A stretch of 64,000 nt of DNA from Adenophora triphylla var. japonica (lineage: Eukaryota > Streptophyta > Magnoliopsida > Asterales > Campanulaceae). Below the pieces are notes generated by a model, which saw only the letters and a program-made list of their open reading frames with translations, made no database searches and was not told where the DNA came from. The position numbers and the translations under genes are program-made. Every line of letters starts with the position of its first letter. The stretch's first letter is position 1. Of this stretch, positions 20,684 to 33,557 are shown piece by piece. The DNA is taken from contig JAFEMH010005402.1 in assembly GCA_022495995.1 (NCBI GenBank), positions 100,260 to 164,259 on the forward strand, written 5' to 3'.

Positions 20684-22764
20684 TATTGTAATATAGACTA
20701 ATATTTTATGCCCGTGCCAATGACACAAGAACAGTATGGAAAGGTGAAGGACCGAAAAAAATGAAACCACATGATTCTGACAACGTTCCAATCATGGTCG
20801 TAAGCTGGGTTCAAAGAGTAGAATAAAAATGAATGTTAAATGAAATGATAATGACAAAGTATTGTATATATCAATAGTAATATGAACAATTCTTTGCAAG
20901 CTATATAACTGCTGGGGATGGAGAGTGGGAAGGGAAGATATGTGGTGAAATGGGTAGCAGTTTTCACAGGCGGTTAGGGTTTAATTTTTGGATCAGTTTT
21001 AGGACGTCGGATAGATTTTTGAGATTTAATATTAGCCACTCTTTGTATTGGCGGTTACCTTCATTCCCGTAACAACTCCTCCCCTTACTCATGTTCCTCT
21101 TTCCCGTCCCCACCACCACCACCACCCCAACATACTTTTCTCTTTTCCCAATGATCAAGTCAACCCAGTACCCTCCTTTTGATAACTCCATCTACTCATG
21201 TACTACTAAGCAAAAAGGTTCTACAACCTACATCTAGTAAACAGAAGAAATCAGATCCAAAAAAAGTTGGTTTTAGTTCCTACTAACCATTGTCGAAATG
21301 CTTATAATAGGTAATTCTTACAAACCAAACTCTTCACTCATGCAACCCTACATTATATATTGGAATCGTGTCGCACGTTAATCTGCAACATTGCTACAAA
21401 CTGAAAGATCACTCATTAGTCACCTCAAATCAACACTTATGCACGACTCCACTCAAGTAGACCTACGTTGTATCTGAAGACCATCTCAGTTGCTAATATA
21501 CTACATTTATAATTTTTTAAACCTAGAAACACAACCTATTGTTCAATGCTTGCTGCAAAAAATTACCTTTAAACCTACTTGTAAGAGCCAAAATGCTCAC
21601 AGAAAAACAATAAATACCCAAAAAAAAAAATCTTCTTTCATCAAAATACCTAATGATCAATGTCCTTCAAAAGCAACATGTAAAAAAAATTGATCCCTCT
21701 TTATTTATCTCAACTTTCTTGACAACCTAAACAATTTAGCTACCAAGTATATAATACCCAAACACCAAAATTAGAAAAAAAAGGAAAAAAAAAAGAAAGA
21801 TAATAATAACAGTTTGTTTTGAAACAAATAATAATAGCAAACGAAAAATGGTTAAAATCGAGGCGGATTGATGATAAGGAAAAGAGTGATGGTGGTTATT
21901 GATGTAACTTCACATTCTAAACATGCTCACTCTCCTTCACATTTACCCCTCCCTCCCCCTTACTCTTCCTCTAATTTTGCTCATAGTCACTACTTTTCCT
22001 CTCTTACTTAATTTGCTACCTCTGCAAAGCTCCGAAACCTAAGATAATTATTCATCTTTCTATATTATTTTTCTTTGTTACATTCTGCTTGGACCAAGGC
22101 CCAACATGTACAAATAGGGTCTTCTAATTCCTGTGCAGTTCACTATCTTAATTACTTTGTGTATTTCTCTATCTAATAGCGTCAAAGGACATTCATCACC
22201 AGCAACGCCTGGCATGGTTGAGTTTAAGAAAACAAAGGACTCCAAATGATTGAAGAGAGAAAGAAAGGAAGACGGCGTAAGTGTACCTCTTAAACGGAAC
22301 CACAACTAAAAGATGCATAAGAATTTGATTTTTCAGTCTAGATTTTGATTGGAACAATTTTCTTTGGACTCCCATCTGCATCTTCTCAGTTTGCTTCATA
22401 AATGATAATTTTTAAATTTGCTGCTTCTTCTCGAGACTGAAAGATCAAATTAACAAAGGACTCCATTTGCTGCTTCATCCCACTCTCAATCTTCTCGTGT
22501 ATCTCTTTATAATCGATCAGCAACTTATGGCTTATTACAACTTGACTCAGGATATCATATTCGGGTGCATACTAAGAGGAGAGGTGGATAAATTGTTTGG
22601 GGATCGGAAAAGAAAAGAGATCGGCAACAATTTTAGGTCAGTCTGATTTTTCATGGGGTGGAAAGTTAAAAACAATTTTTTTTTCAGAGATAATTTAGGT
22701 CATTGGATCAATCTTAGCCACTCTTTGTCTCGGCGGTTACCTTCATTCCATATTGTAATATAGA
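20684..22764. other. Segment between two 14-bp direct repeats
   Basis: TATTGTAATATAGA occurs at 20684-20697 and 22751-22764, a possible target duplication around a ~2.05-kb insert. Inside, an ~85-bp block ending TTAGCCACTCTTTGT...GCGGTTACCTTCATTCC occurs twice (about 20975-21068 and 22665-22748) in the same orientation, the second at the right end. No coding domain was found, so the nature of any insert is unknown. Confidence 0.35.
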
Positions 22765-23730
22765 TTCTACATTTTTCTTTTTACCTTTGTCGACCTACAT
22801 CAATGATCGAGGAATTTTGAAAATTTTCTAACATCTAGAAACGAGTAAGTTATATATTAACATTCTCAAATTCAATTTTATTTCATACAAAATAAAAAAT
22901 TCTATTTTTTTATCAACATGAAATAAAATTATATTATCTTATATTTAAAAAATAAAGCTCTAATAATTAGGTAACAGTAACATAAACCGTGATAAAGTGG
23001 AATTCCATGCATACTACAAATTGTATCTTGGTTCAATTATTGCATTTTGGGATTTTGGGGATATCTCATTTATTGTGCAATTACAAACTAAAAGGGATTA
23101 TAGTTCATCAACTTTTTTGCTTTATTTAACTACAAAACCACTCTTCTTTCAATTTCTTTTTTTATTTTTTCCCTTAAATGAGCTTCCACTTTTTACTAAA
23201 TCTTTTCATTTATTTATTATTATTTTGTTACAAATAAATATTTAATATGAATTCATAGTCCTTCCCACAAAAAAGTTCTCATATCTTTCAGAAACACAAA
23301 TTAATAAAAATATCATCAAAGCAGGTATTATGAGTATGAGACAGGAGAAAGGGGAAATATTGTTGTAAGTATGATAAATAAGTCTCATCACAAAAGAGTA
23401 TTGCAGTAAAAATTTAGAGGGAGTATAATATTTAAGTTTTTTTATTAATAAATTAATTAAGCTATTACGAAAGTGAAATCTGAGAGTGTCTTTTGTTGAG
23501 ATTGAATCACTAGCATCTCATATAAAAAGGATCTGTTTGAGCTTGCAAATCTATGAATAAAGTGTTGTGAATATGAATAATGATACTACGAAAAAAAGTT
23601 AATTATTTGGGATGGGAAAATATATTTATGAATTACTATAGATGTAGTAAATGAGTTAATTAGTATCTTATTAATAAAAATTGAAAATTTCGTGTAGTTA
23701 GAAGCTTCAAACAACTCAACAGTTTACGGA
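22765..23730. other. AT-rich intergenic DNA
   Basis: No gene recognised. A short open frame at 22997-23245 is rich in Phe and Leu from T-rich DNA and has no domain. Confidence 0.55.
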
Positions 23731-24241
23731 TGTGAGTATAGATGTGTCTCACAACTGTTCACACATTCACAAATAATGCAGCGGAATAAAATAATAACAC
23801 AAGAGTTATATACGCTCACTGGTCTTGAAACCAGCAAACTAGGCTTACGCCCAAAAACTTTTCACTATTAAAAATTGTGTTGCCTACAAAAAACACGAAT
23901 AAGTGAAAACTAAAAGACGAAAATACTAAATGAGTTCTAAGCACCTTCTACGACAAGAACAGTTTCCCTTTCCCAAGTAGATACTATTCTAGTCAGAAGT
24001 AAAACAAAGAACTCGATTAAAAACCTAGATGTGAGTTCAGATGTATGTCACAACCTTCACTCACAACCTAGAACAACAATATTGAAAACGTGAATGACAG
24101 AGTATTTTTCTCTCTTCAAACAGTGTCTTCTTGTGCTGATTCCTTGTATTTATAGGCACCTTAGAGAAGATCTTCACGAATCCAATACTTTCCTTATGTG
24201 AGTTTTCGAATTCCTACAAGAAAACATAAAGCACACTCACA
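23731..24241 (-). repeat. Putative solo LTR
   Basis: On the - strand it starts TGTGAGTGTGC and ends ATACTCACA, an inverted TGTGAGT/ACTCACA pair. A TATA box reads CTATAAATACAAGG (plus coordinates near 24150). The layout and several words match the + strand segment at 5697-6268, including the TTCCGCTGC word. No coding region adjoins it and no target duplication was found. Confidence 0.45.
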
Positions 24242-24599
24242 TGAAAAAAGATTGTTAGTAGGTTAGTCCTAATTTAACAACTATGTACATAAATAAAATA
24301 TATTTACTATATTAACAAAGTCCTTATAAAGTAGGACACAATAATTCTTTCATGAAAATTCCAAAATCAACTTATCATATTTGATGTAATTTCGAAAATA
24401 AGGAAACAACTCATGTTTTAAAAAACTCACGCTTTCAAAAATAATTAATAAGGTTTATTTGAAGTTTACAATTTTAAAGAGTTGGTCTTATAAAAAACTA
24501 GTTTTTTCTTAAGATAAGAAAAAACGTGTTTTCAAAATAAACGGTGGCAATTTTGTAATTACTGGCAACCATGTTCAAAATAAACGGTGGCATTTTCGT

Positions 24600-25262
24600 A
24601 ATTAATGATTCCCCCGTTTATGCCGGTGCTGTTTAACAAGCTGCCGGTGTGACAAAGTGTCGGTGCATATGTAACAAAGTGCCGGCAAAAAAGTGTCGTA
24701 CCGGTTTAACAAAGTGCCGGTGTAACCGGTGCGGCACTTTGTTAAACCGAAACTGGCACTTTTTATACGGGCACTTTTATATACATGAGCGACACTCTTC
24801 ACACGGCACTCTGTTACACTAACACTGGCACTTTGTTACACTAATATTTTCTTTGGCTCTCAAAAATACAAGCACGCATTCAAAAATACATGGGTGACAT
24901 TTGAAAACACATTTACTAGCACTCAAAATGCATATGCTGGCACTCAAAAATACCGATAATTATTTTTGATATTCAAAAACATGAACTGGCATTCAAAAAT
25001 ACATGGATGGCATTCAAAATTACAAGAACTGGCATTCAAAAATACATTGACACTCGGTTACACACTTGCTGGCACTCTATTATACACTAACGGACACTCG
25101 ATTATACACCAACGGACACTTGATTATACACTAACGGCACTTGATTATACACTAACGGGCACTCAATTATACACCAGCGGGCACTTGATTATACACTAAC
25201 GGACACTCTATTATACACTAACGGGCACTTGATTAATCACCAACCGGCACTTGATTAATCGT
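24600..25262. repeat. Degenerate 22-bp minisatellite with drifting unit
   Basis: Three zones grade into each other. 24600-24850 holds words like CAAAGTGCCGGTGTAAC in both orientations. 24850-25050 holds CTGGCATTCAAAAATACA units. 25085-25262 has about eight near-regular 22-bp units, AACGGACACTTGATTATACACT and variants. GGCACT is common to all. Confidence 0.7.
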
Positions 25263-25269
25263 TATAGAA

Positions 25270-25600
25270 CAACAGTGCTTGATCATATCAAAATCCTCAC
25301 CATTTTCCCCATTCGAAAATCCCCAATCAAACTTACGCAATAAATTCGCAAGCGCCGACCCTATCGTCACCGCAAACGCAATCCCAGGACACCCTCCGTC
25401 CCGATCCGAACGGTATCAATTCAAAATCAAATCCTTTATAATGGTAATGGAGTGTGTAAACGGAAGGTTTCTTTGATTACGGCTCTCAAATAGTTCATCT
25501 TCTCCAAGTCATCGTCGGTTATGTGTTGTCTGCTTCCGCCTAGGTTGGTTTCGGGATCGGAGAGGGAATTGGTGTTGCGGGAGAAGGAGAAGACGGTGAG
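25270..25600 (-). pseudogene. Cytochrome P450 (CYP71-like) pseudogene fragment
   Basis: On the - strand, [20 protein letters not shown] is the K-helix region with its ExxR motif, followed by RLHTPLPL. Directly after it comes DFELIPFGSGRR, then in the next frame CPGIAFAVTIGSALANLL and RKFDWGF...GEDFDM, the heme-binding loop and C-terminus of a CYP71-type enzyme. The roughly 55-60 residues that normally separate these blocks, including the PERF region, are missing. There is also a stop at the deletion joint, and a frameshift exactly at the heme Cys. Upstream sequence is lost in an (AT)n tract. These P450s are ER-anchored monooxygenases; this copy is dead. Confidence 0.85.
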
Positions 25601-25671
25601 GGCGATTGCAAATGGGGTTGCCTTGGGAGACGAAGAAGACGCGATCTTTCCCTTTTGCGTATAGAGAGAGA

Positions 25672-26120
<449 letters not shown>

Positions 26121-26126
26121 TATATA

Positions 26127-26360
26127 CACCCTCCGTTCACTTACTTACTTCACACTTTCTATTTTGGGCGTCCAAAGTACTTCACACTTTGTTTTTTTTT
26201 ACCTAAAATGGAAAGTTTTTATTATTAAAATATTAACCCTACTCCACTCATTCTCTCTCCTACATTATTTTAATAATCACAACACCATTATAATTTACTA
26301 TTCTCTCTACTCATTCTCTCTCCTATTTTATTTTTACACTCACAATATTTATATTATTAT
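26127..26360. mobile_element. MITE-like fragment upstream of PILS6
   Basis: Starts CCTCCGTTCACTTACTTAC, a Stowaway-style terminus, and has an internal duplication of CTACTC...ATTCTCTCTCCTA. No matching right terminus is visible, so it is truncated or misassigned. It lies just before the transcribed leader of the carrier gene. Confidence 0.4.
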
Positions 26361-26459
26361 TTTTTTCCTTAAAGTCGAACATATTAATGCGGGTAGAAGT
26401 AGGAAGAGGAAGAAGAGTAATAAATACACCAAGACTCCCTCTCCCTCTTAGGTCCATTC

Positions 26460-27075
26460 CTTTTCGTAAAAGAACAAAAAATTCCTTCTCCTCCTCCTCC
26501 TCCGGCCATTCAATGCGCCAAATCTGAATCCGATCGAAAGCACTAACATCTCCCAAGATTTGATCTTATTGGTTCCCAACCGGAATATTCTCTGCCCCCG
26601 CGCCGGTATCTCTCCAAATTCTCTCTTCTTCATTCTCATAATAATTCCATTCCATATTTTTAATCTATTTATTTCTGATGCTGTCCTATTACTTGCTTCA
26701 CTCTGATATTTACCATCCATTACAAATATTCCTCTTTTAGTTTTTATTCACGTCTTGTCCTGTTAAGGCTTCTTCAATTTTTTAGGCTTGTTTTTTCGGA
26801 ATTTAATTTTAGTAATTTAGGAGTTTTTTTTTTTTTTTAAATAAAATTATTTCCAGCTGCTGTTCAACTATAATTACAACTGCCACTAATCACTCAGTTT
26901 CACTATACTGCCTAAATTTTGCAGAGTCTGCCTGATTTGGCAACAAAAAGACCAACTTTCGATTAAGGTGTTAGGGGGAATTAATCAAGCATATAGTCTT
27001 TGCAGTCTTCAAACTCCAATTTTGATTTGCCTGACAAGGAAGGTCAGGCCGGTGAACAATTCTTAATCAGAAATC
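26460..27075 (+). other. 5' untranslated region of PILS6 with a probable intron
   Basis: A pyrimidine-rich leader (CTCCTCCTCCTCCTCCGG) is followed by a plausible donor GCCG|GTATCT (about 26606) and acceptor TTTTGCAG|AGTC (about 26923). The exon after it runs to the ATG. This is inferred from splice-like words only. Confidence 0.45.
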
Positions 27076-30000
27076 ATGTATAGGTTATTGTCTGAGGTTC
27101 TGATGGAACCCCAAGCTGGAGGAGAGTCAATTCTTGGTTCTATCAAGATTGCCGTTCTTCCGATCGCAAAAGTCTTTACCATGTGTTTCTTGGGATTTCT
27201 AATGGCTTCCAAGTATGTTAATATCTTGCCTGCAAGCGGAAGAAAGCTCTTAAATGGGGTAAGCAAAGCTAGTTTCTTTGTTTTTTAATCCTTGATTTTC
27301 TTTTCTAGTTAGTTACTCAGATAAGAACATATTATTTTGGTTAAGGCTGCAGTTTTACTTGGAAATTTTTTGGACTTAGTAGAAAATTCTTGTTTCCATG
27401 TTTACCTATATATCTTCTAGTCACCACGTGTTTTGAACTAATTTCGATGTTATACGTGATGCAGTTGGTGTTTTCACTTTTGCTACCCTGTCTGATATTC
27501 TCTCAACTTGGACAAGCCATCACTTGGGATAAAATGCTTCTGTGGTAAGATATGTCTGTTACTTGGTAGGGATCCCTTGTATAACATACCAACTTTTGAC
27601 TTCCGATGTGGTGTTTGTCGAGCATGTGTTTGATTAGGCATCGCGGCACTTACTTTTGGAGCCATACACCAACCAATCACATGCTTCACAGAAGTCGGAG
27701 TTGGGTCATATTCGTCTGGATCCTGGGTGCTTTTTCATATGCTCCCACCGTCCAAAAAAATAGCCTTATGTGACAAGTCAAACTTTTTTTACATTCTGGA
27801 AATAGCACAACAATTACCATTTTTTTTTTCTTTCTAAAAATGAGAATAGTTTTTTGGGGACAAACCGAACAACAAATAAGGATTTTTTTTTTTTTTTGGG
27901 ATGGAGGATATATTTGGTCTCATGAATGGAAGCAGATGTTAGATTGGGTGCTAATTGTGCTTTGTCATTGCAGGTGGTTCATACCTATGAATGTAGTTCT
28001 GGCTTCTATTTCAGGTTCTCTCATAGGTTTAATTGTTGCATATATAGTCCGGCCGCCGTACCCATTCTTCAAGTTCACTATCGTACAAATTGGGATTGGT
28101 AAGCTAGACCCCTATTTCGCATATAAATGTATATTCAGAAATAATTTTCTTCACGAATATTCACTTTTGCATTAGTGTTCCATCTGATGGAGCCAACGAC
28201 TCACTATTTTTTGGCTTGGGAATATGATGGGATAAAGCAAAATGGTTTACTAAATTATCTGCGCTTCTTTGTTATGAAGCAACAGTCAGTCCATGCAATT
28301 TTTGACGCAATTTTCATCATATGTCATTCGATAACAGCCTCTCTGTCCTTTAATACAGGGCAAGGATGCGTACATCCGACCCCCTTACTCCATCGTAGGT
28401 GGGAGCCTTTGCAGTAATGGGTAATGTCGTTGTTGTTGTATACTCCCTCCGTCCCAGCTTAAGCTTCACCAATTACCCAAAAGGACGTCCCGTTACAAGC
28501 TTCACCTTTCCTAAAATGAAAAAAGTTTATTAATATTCTATTATACCCACTAACTTTTCTCTCTCACATATTTAAATTATGGGTCCCACTTGTCATATCC
28601 ACTCACTTCTTCCCTCTCACAACCCTTCTCCCACTCCCATTATATTGCTTTCTTAATTTGCGTGCTTCACCAAAATGGTGAAGCTTAACCCGGGGGGCTG
28701 GGACGGAGAGAGTATTCACTTTTGCAGTAATAGACAACGTTTGCATTACTTCTTGGTCTACGTCTTGGTAACCATTCTAATGAGTAATGAAATGAGACAT
28801 TTATATGGTGCATGCAAATCTGCTGCAACTAGCATAAATTTAACTGGATTGACGGTTTCCCGTTTTCAATATGCATCAAAACTGATCAATTTGTCTGGAA
28901 AGTTAAACAAGTACTCCTTCGGTGTCATGAAGGGAGTACCAACCATTCTATTATCTGCTAATGACAATTTTGTCAAACACCCCCCCCCCCATGCGCCCAC
29001 TATTGTATTGATGAATGGTGGCATTAACCTCAAGCTAAGCCTATCGAAAGATTAGAACTGTAAGATGCCACGTGCTAAGGATTAAATCATATTGCTTGAA
29101 ATTTGACCCACTTTCTGAACCATCGTGTTGACTCTGTGCCATTGTAAATATAACATTTCCTGCTGAAATGATCTATGTGACAATATTTTATGTGTCTATC
29201 ACGAATCAGGAGATAAATAACAGAAATGCCAAACTCATGCTGAAATAACAGAGTCTTCCTTATTTGTTTCAGCTTCCTTCTTCAACCAAAACAACATATA
29301 CCAAACAAAAATGTTCCCCGAAAACTGTTAAACATGTATTTGAACATTCAAGAGACAGATGAATACATGATATAACTTGGAAGCTAGAATATTTGAGTCA
29401 TGGAACAAACTCTCTCAACTGTTCATTTTAGAAAAAACTTACCTACTCATGGACCGATCACTCTTTTCAAAGTGGATCTTTATGGAGTCATTATTATTAG
29501 GACTGCTGGTTCAGATTCCATTGTAAGAGTCATGGAATACTATTCCTTTAGATGTTCAAGTTTTACCTTTTCTGGTGGTAATCTTGACATGACGCATCAC
29601 GTTCATTGTCTACAAATCAATGCTACCATCTCCTATCCATTCTATTTATGTATGACTATTTAAAAGCCAACAATCAAGATTGCCCTTTAATCAAGCAGAG
29701 ACAGCCAGGAGGTTGTCATTTTAAACATTATACATCTGCCTAAAATGAAGAATGTCTGTGTGAGTTGCAACTGTAACAAGGAACACAACCTTACCCATCA
29801 CTGATCTGCTTTCCGCTTAAATATCTGACTTTTGGAGTACTTGGTATGTATCTTTTACAGGAAATATCGGAAACGTGCCGCTTGTTTTGATTGCAGCTTT
29901 ATGTCGAGATAAATCAAACCCTTTTGGTGACTCTAATAAGTGTGCTATAGATGGAAATGCATATATCTCCTTTGGCCAATGGGTACGTTGTTTACCAGTT

Positions 30001-31965
30001 CTAGACTTTGGATATGTTTGCCGGTTTGGACAAATAAAAATCTCTGATTTTCTGTTAGGTGGGTGCGATTATCCTCTATACATATGTATTTCAAATGCTT
30101 GCACCTCCCCCCGAAGGTACCTTCGACATTGAAGAAAAACGTCTCCCAATCAAGAGCTCTGTCAACAAAGATAGCCCCCCTGAGCAAGTTCCCTTGCTTA
30201 CCGAGGAGGTTGTACAACCACCAGAGGATTCAAATGCTTCAAAGAGCGGAAAGGTGAGAGTAGTTATCTTCTGTTATTGCAAGGATCACATGCTTGTAGG
30301 GACTAGACTGAACTGGCAATTGATTATTTAACTGGTTTCTGTATCTAACTTCAAAGGTTGGTCCTAATAATTTTGGCATCCGTTTTTGCTTATAATTATT
30401 ATTTTGTATGCAGATCAAAGATTTTCTTAAGCTTGTCTATGAGAAGCTTAAACTCAAGCAAATACTGCAGCCCCCTATTATTGCTTCCGTAAGTCCAGTA
30501 ATGCAAAAATCTATAGTTGCTTGCTAATTGCAGACACGTTTTCTCCCACCTCATCACTGCTTATTTTGGTTAATATTGGTGCAGATTCTAGCCATGGTGA
30601 TAGGAACTATACCGTTTTTGAAAAGTCTGATCTTCACTTCTGATGCTCCACTCTACTTCTTCACAGACAGCTGCTTGATTCTTGGGTACATGTGCTTGTA
30701 TTTCTTATTTACTTCCATTGCCAAATATTTATGTATCATATTAAGGTGTTTTCTATCTTTTGAGCTGCATGAAGCAGCAATCATTTCTTCTTGGATGACT
30801 TGAGTGGGAACTCCAATATCATTCAAAAAATTATATGAAATGCATAACACATTGCATGTAGACTGGGCCAAGAAGACTATAGGAGTTTCCGTTAATTATT
30901 TGGAGGGTCACAGTCAGTAACTACTTATGAATCACTTGTTCCTTCCAATGTTTCTGCGTATCCTTTAGCTCTAAAACTTGCATATTAGAGTTGTTGATTA
31001 CACGGTTATCAAACTCAGTTATTCACATTTATCTTTCTTTTCTATTCCACTGTCACTCTCTAGTAAGATTTTTACCTCACTTCCATGTGTTATGAATTAG
31101 AGATACCTTTTCGTGCCTGTCAATTTCCACTAATGTATGCTAGGTCTTGACAGCATTATTTATTTGTGCTATGTATTTCAGGGAAGCCATGATTCCTTGC
31201 ATCTTGTTAGCATTAGGAGGAAATCTCGTAGAGGGTAAGTTGCTCCTCAAGGCTATATTCCCTTTAACATACTTTCTTTTGAATCTGGAAATTCCACCTT
31301 ATGTTGTCTGATGAGCTTATTCACGGAGAATGCACTGCACATGCTTTTCATCTGTGTATGTATATATACACATGCAGGACCAGGAAGTTCAAAACTAGGC
31401 CTAAAGACAACAGCTGCCATCATTTTTGGGCGGTTAGTTTTGGTTCCCCCAACTGGACTGGGCATCGTCATGTTGGCTGATAAGCTTGGGTTCCTACCCC
31501 CAGGAGATAAGATGTTCAGATTTGTCCTCCTCCTCCAGCATACCATGCCCACATCGGTGCTTTCTGGTAATATAATAATTATAGCCATCTGAAAATATCA
31601 ATCTTACATAAACAAGTACTCACTCAGCCCCTAAATGAGTGCCCATTTTTCAAAAAAGTTCTCTGAATAAGCTCTGTTTTCAAGCTTGTTACTAAAACCA
31701 CCTTATAGATTGTTGCTCACTCAATTGCAAAAAGAGAGTCGTACTTGCCATTTCTGTGTGTTTAAAAAAAGGGACAAAAGAGTTGCTTTTAACAGAGGAA
31801 ATAACAACTTGACTAACTTGCTATATATGTTTTGCTTATATAGGTGCTGTTGCCAGTTTAAGGGGTTGTGGGAGGGAAGCAGCTGCAGTTTTGTTTTGGG
31901 TTCATATATTCGCTGTCCTCTCTATGGCTGGATGGATCATTCTCTATCTCAATATTCTTTTTTAA
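27076..31965 (+). CDS. PILS6: PIN-LIKES auxin carrier, PILS6 type
   Basis: Ten exons with GT-AG introns: 27076-27258, 27465-27544, 27974-28098, 29861-29982, 30059-30253, 30414-30488, 30585-30685, 31182-31234, 31378-31566, 31844-31965. Phases agree at every junction and give 414 residues plus a stop, the normal family length. The protein matches the auxin-efflux-carrier fold (Mem_trans, PF03547): LPIAKVFTMCFLGFLMASKY at residues 29-48, then FSQLGQAITW, RPPYPFFKFTI, GNIGNVPLVL, a hydrophilic loop at about 185-240, TDSCLILGEAMIPC and LLLQHTMPTSVLSG. PILS proteins sit in the ER membrane and control intracellular auxin supply to the nucleus. Family members have about ten membrane segments. The start is the first ATG after the leader. 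The subfamily assignment to PILS6 is from recall and less sure than the family. Confidence 0.88.
27740..27910. mobile_element. Stowaway-like MITE in PILS6 intron 2
   Basis: Left end CTCCCACCGTCCAAAAAAAT and right end TTTTTTGGGATGGAGG are inverted and resemble Stowaway termini. The TA duplication is unclear on the left. Confidence 0.5.
28443..28712. mobile_element. Stowaway MITE in PILS6 intron 3
   Basis: 270 bp with termini CTCCCTCCGTCCCAGCTTAA and its reverse complement, GGTGAAGCTTAACCC...GGGACGGAGAGAG, flanked by TA at 28441-28442 and 28713-28714. It explains part of the unusual 1762-bp intron length. Confidence 0.85.
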
Positions 31966-32612
31966 GCATTACCCTGCCTGCCTGTCGGATTGGAACTTAG
32001 AAAGTAGCCTGCGGCTCTTTGTTGTGGCTCCGCGTGACTATATGGTCTCCCTTTCCAAGATCGTATCACGATGTTGCTCCCCGCAAATTTGTTCGCCTAC
32101 TTTGTAATCTATATTCCTAAATATATTTTTTCATGTCAATAGTTTTAATAGGCACAGTGAAGCTATATTCCTACAGCGAGTATATCAACCTTTTATGAAG
32201 GTATTAGTAATACCTTCTTTTTCATAGTTCGAGACTTCCAATTAGCATATTGAACTTCTTTTTCATTAATAGTTGCTAGCTTTTATCACCTTGAATTGCA
32301 TTATACTTGCTACTGCCTCTGTTCATTTATCCCTAAATGTCTAAATTTTCGAAATTTGTTCCAATGGGGAAATATATATGCCCATATTACTTAGGTTAAG
32401 GATGCAGATCTACCATTATTTAACCACCGTTAACTTTTTGTTCAAAAATTAACGAAAATACTGTCAAAGCAGTCTAGGTGGAATTTAGGAGTGATAATGG
32501 TGTTGGTGGAATGTGGCGGTGGTGATTGTGAAGTGGTTAAGAGAAAATATAGAATTATGCTCTGGTACTTAGGTTTAAGATACATATTTGTCATTGTACA
32601 TGAAATTTATGC
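31966..32612. other. 3' flank of PILS6
   Basis: Contains the presumed 3' untranslated region to about 32150, then AT-rich DNA. No clear AATAAA was picked. A possible worn Stowaway-type terminus (CTGCCTCTGTTCATTTATCC) is at about 32313. Confidence 0.45.
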
Positions 32613-32927
32613 AAGGGATATGTTAGGATATCCACATTAGGATTACCTTAACAACTAACCCATTTTTGGGGCTAAAATGCCCCTTCATCTTGTACATGAA
32701 CTAAAAATAAAGAAGTGGTATTTTAGGCAACAAAAAATGGGTTAGTTGTTAAGGTACTCCTACTGTGGATATCCTAAGTACCTTAACAACTAATCCATTT
32801 TTTGTTGACTAAAATGCCCCTTTATCTTGTACATTAACTAAAAATAAAGAAGGGGTAATTTAGGCAACAAAAAAAATGGGTTAGTTATTAAGGTACTCCT
32901 ACTGTGGGTATCCTAACATATCCCTTT
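32613..32927. mobile_element. Composite foldback MITE (two hairpins sharing a middle arm)
   Basis: The outer ends AAGGGATATGTTAGGATA and TATCCTAACATATCCCTT are inverted. Inside, the arm ACCTTAACAACTAACCC occurs four times in alternating orientation (near 32642, 32739, 32783 and 32880), so the unit is two ~150-bp foldbacks sharing the central palindrome near 32775. Transcripts could form long hairpins. Confidence 0.65.
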
Positions 32928-33557
32928 ATGTAAATATGCCCTTGCAATCCGCATAAAAATTCCACATGCAATTTTTTCATCCTAAATTTCACCTAAGCTG
33001 ATTAGTCAGCATTTTCGTTAACTTTTGGATGAAAAGTTAACGGTGATCAATATACTCGCATATTTCTAGAGTACATGGACAACTATGACAATTAACTTGT
33101 ATAACAATAAATCTACATTCTTGACCGAAATAAAGGGGCATTCTATATTTTCCCAAAAAAATGACTGGCCAAATTTTTGGGAAGTTATTCATTTGTTAGT
33201 CATCATATAACAAGTTTTAATTTTTACATAGACTTGTGATACAATAAAGTGAGATCACTGAAAATTTTCATATAGTTATGTTACTAAAAATGCTCAAGTT
33301 GAACGAACATATTTGCAAATGTCCTAAAAAGTGAAATTTGTACATTTGGAGGGGAAGGGGGAGTATATTCTTAATGAGATAATCTTTTTAGAGCAAATTA
33401 AAGAAAATGGACCTGTAAGTGTGTCAAATATCGTTAGGATATAAATTTGCTAAAATGAAAATAGGTGGGAAATCAATTACAAAAACTATACAAGCAAGCA
33501 CAAGAACAAGAACAAGAAGATTTCTACATTAGCCTCAAGCAATCACAGCCAAAAAGG
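32928..33557. other. Intergenic region between convergent genes
   Basis: AT-rich. It includes the presumed 3' untranslated region of the RING gene (about 33460-33557, - strand). No other feature seen. Confidence 0.5.
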
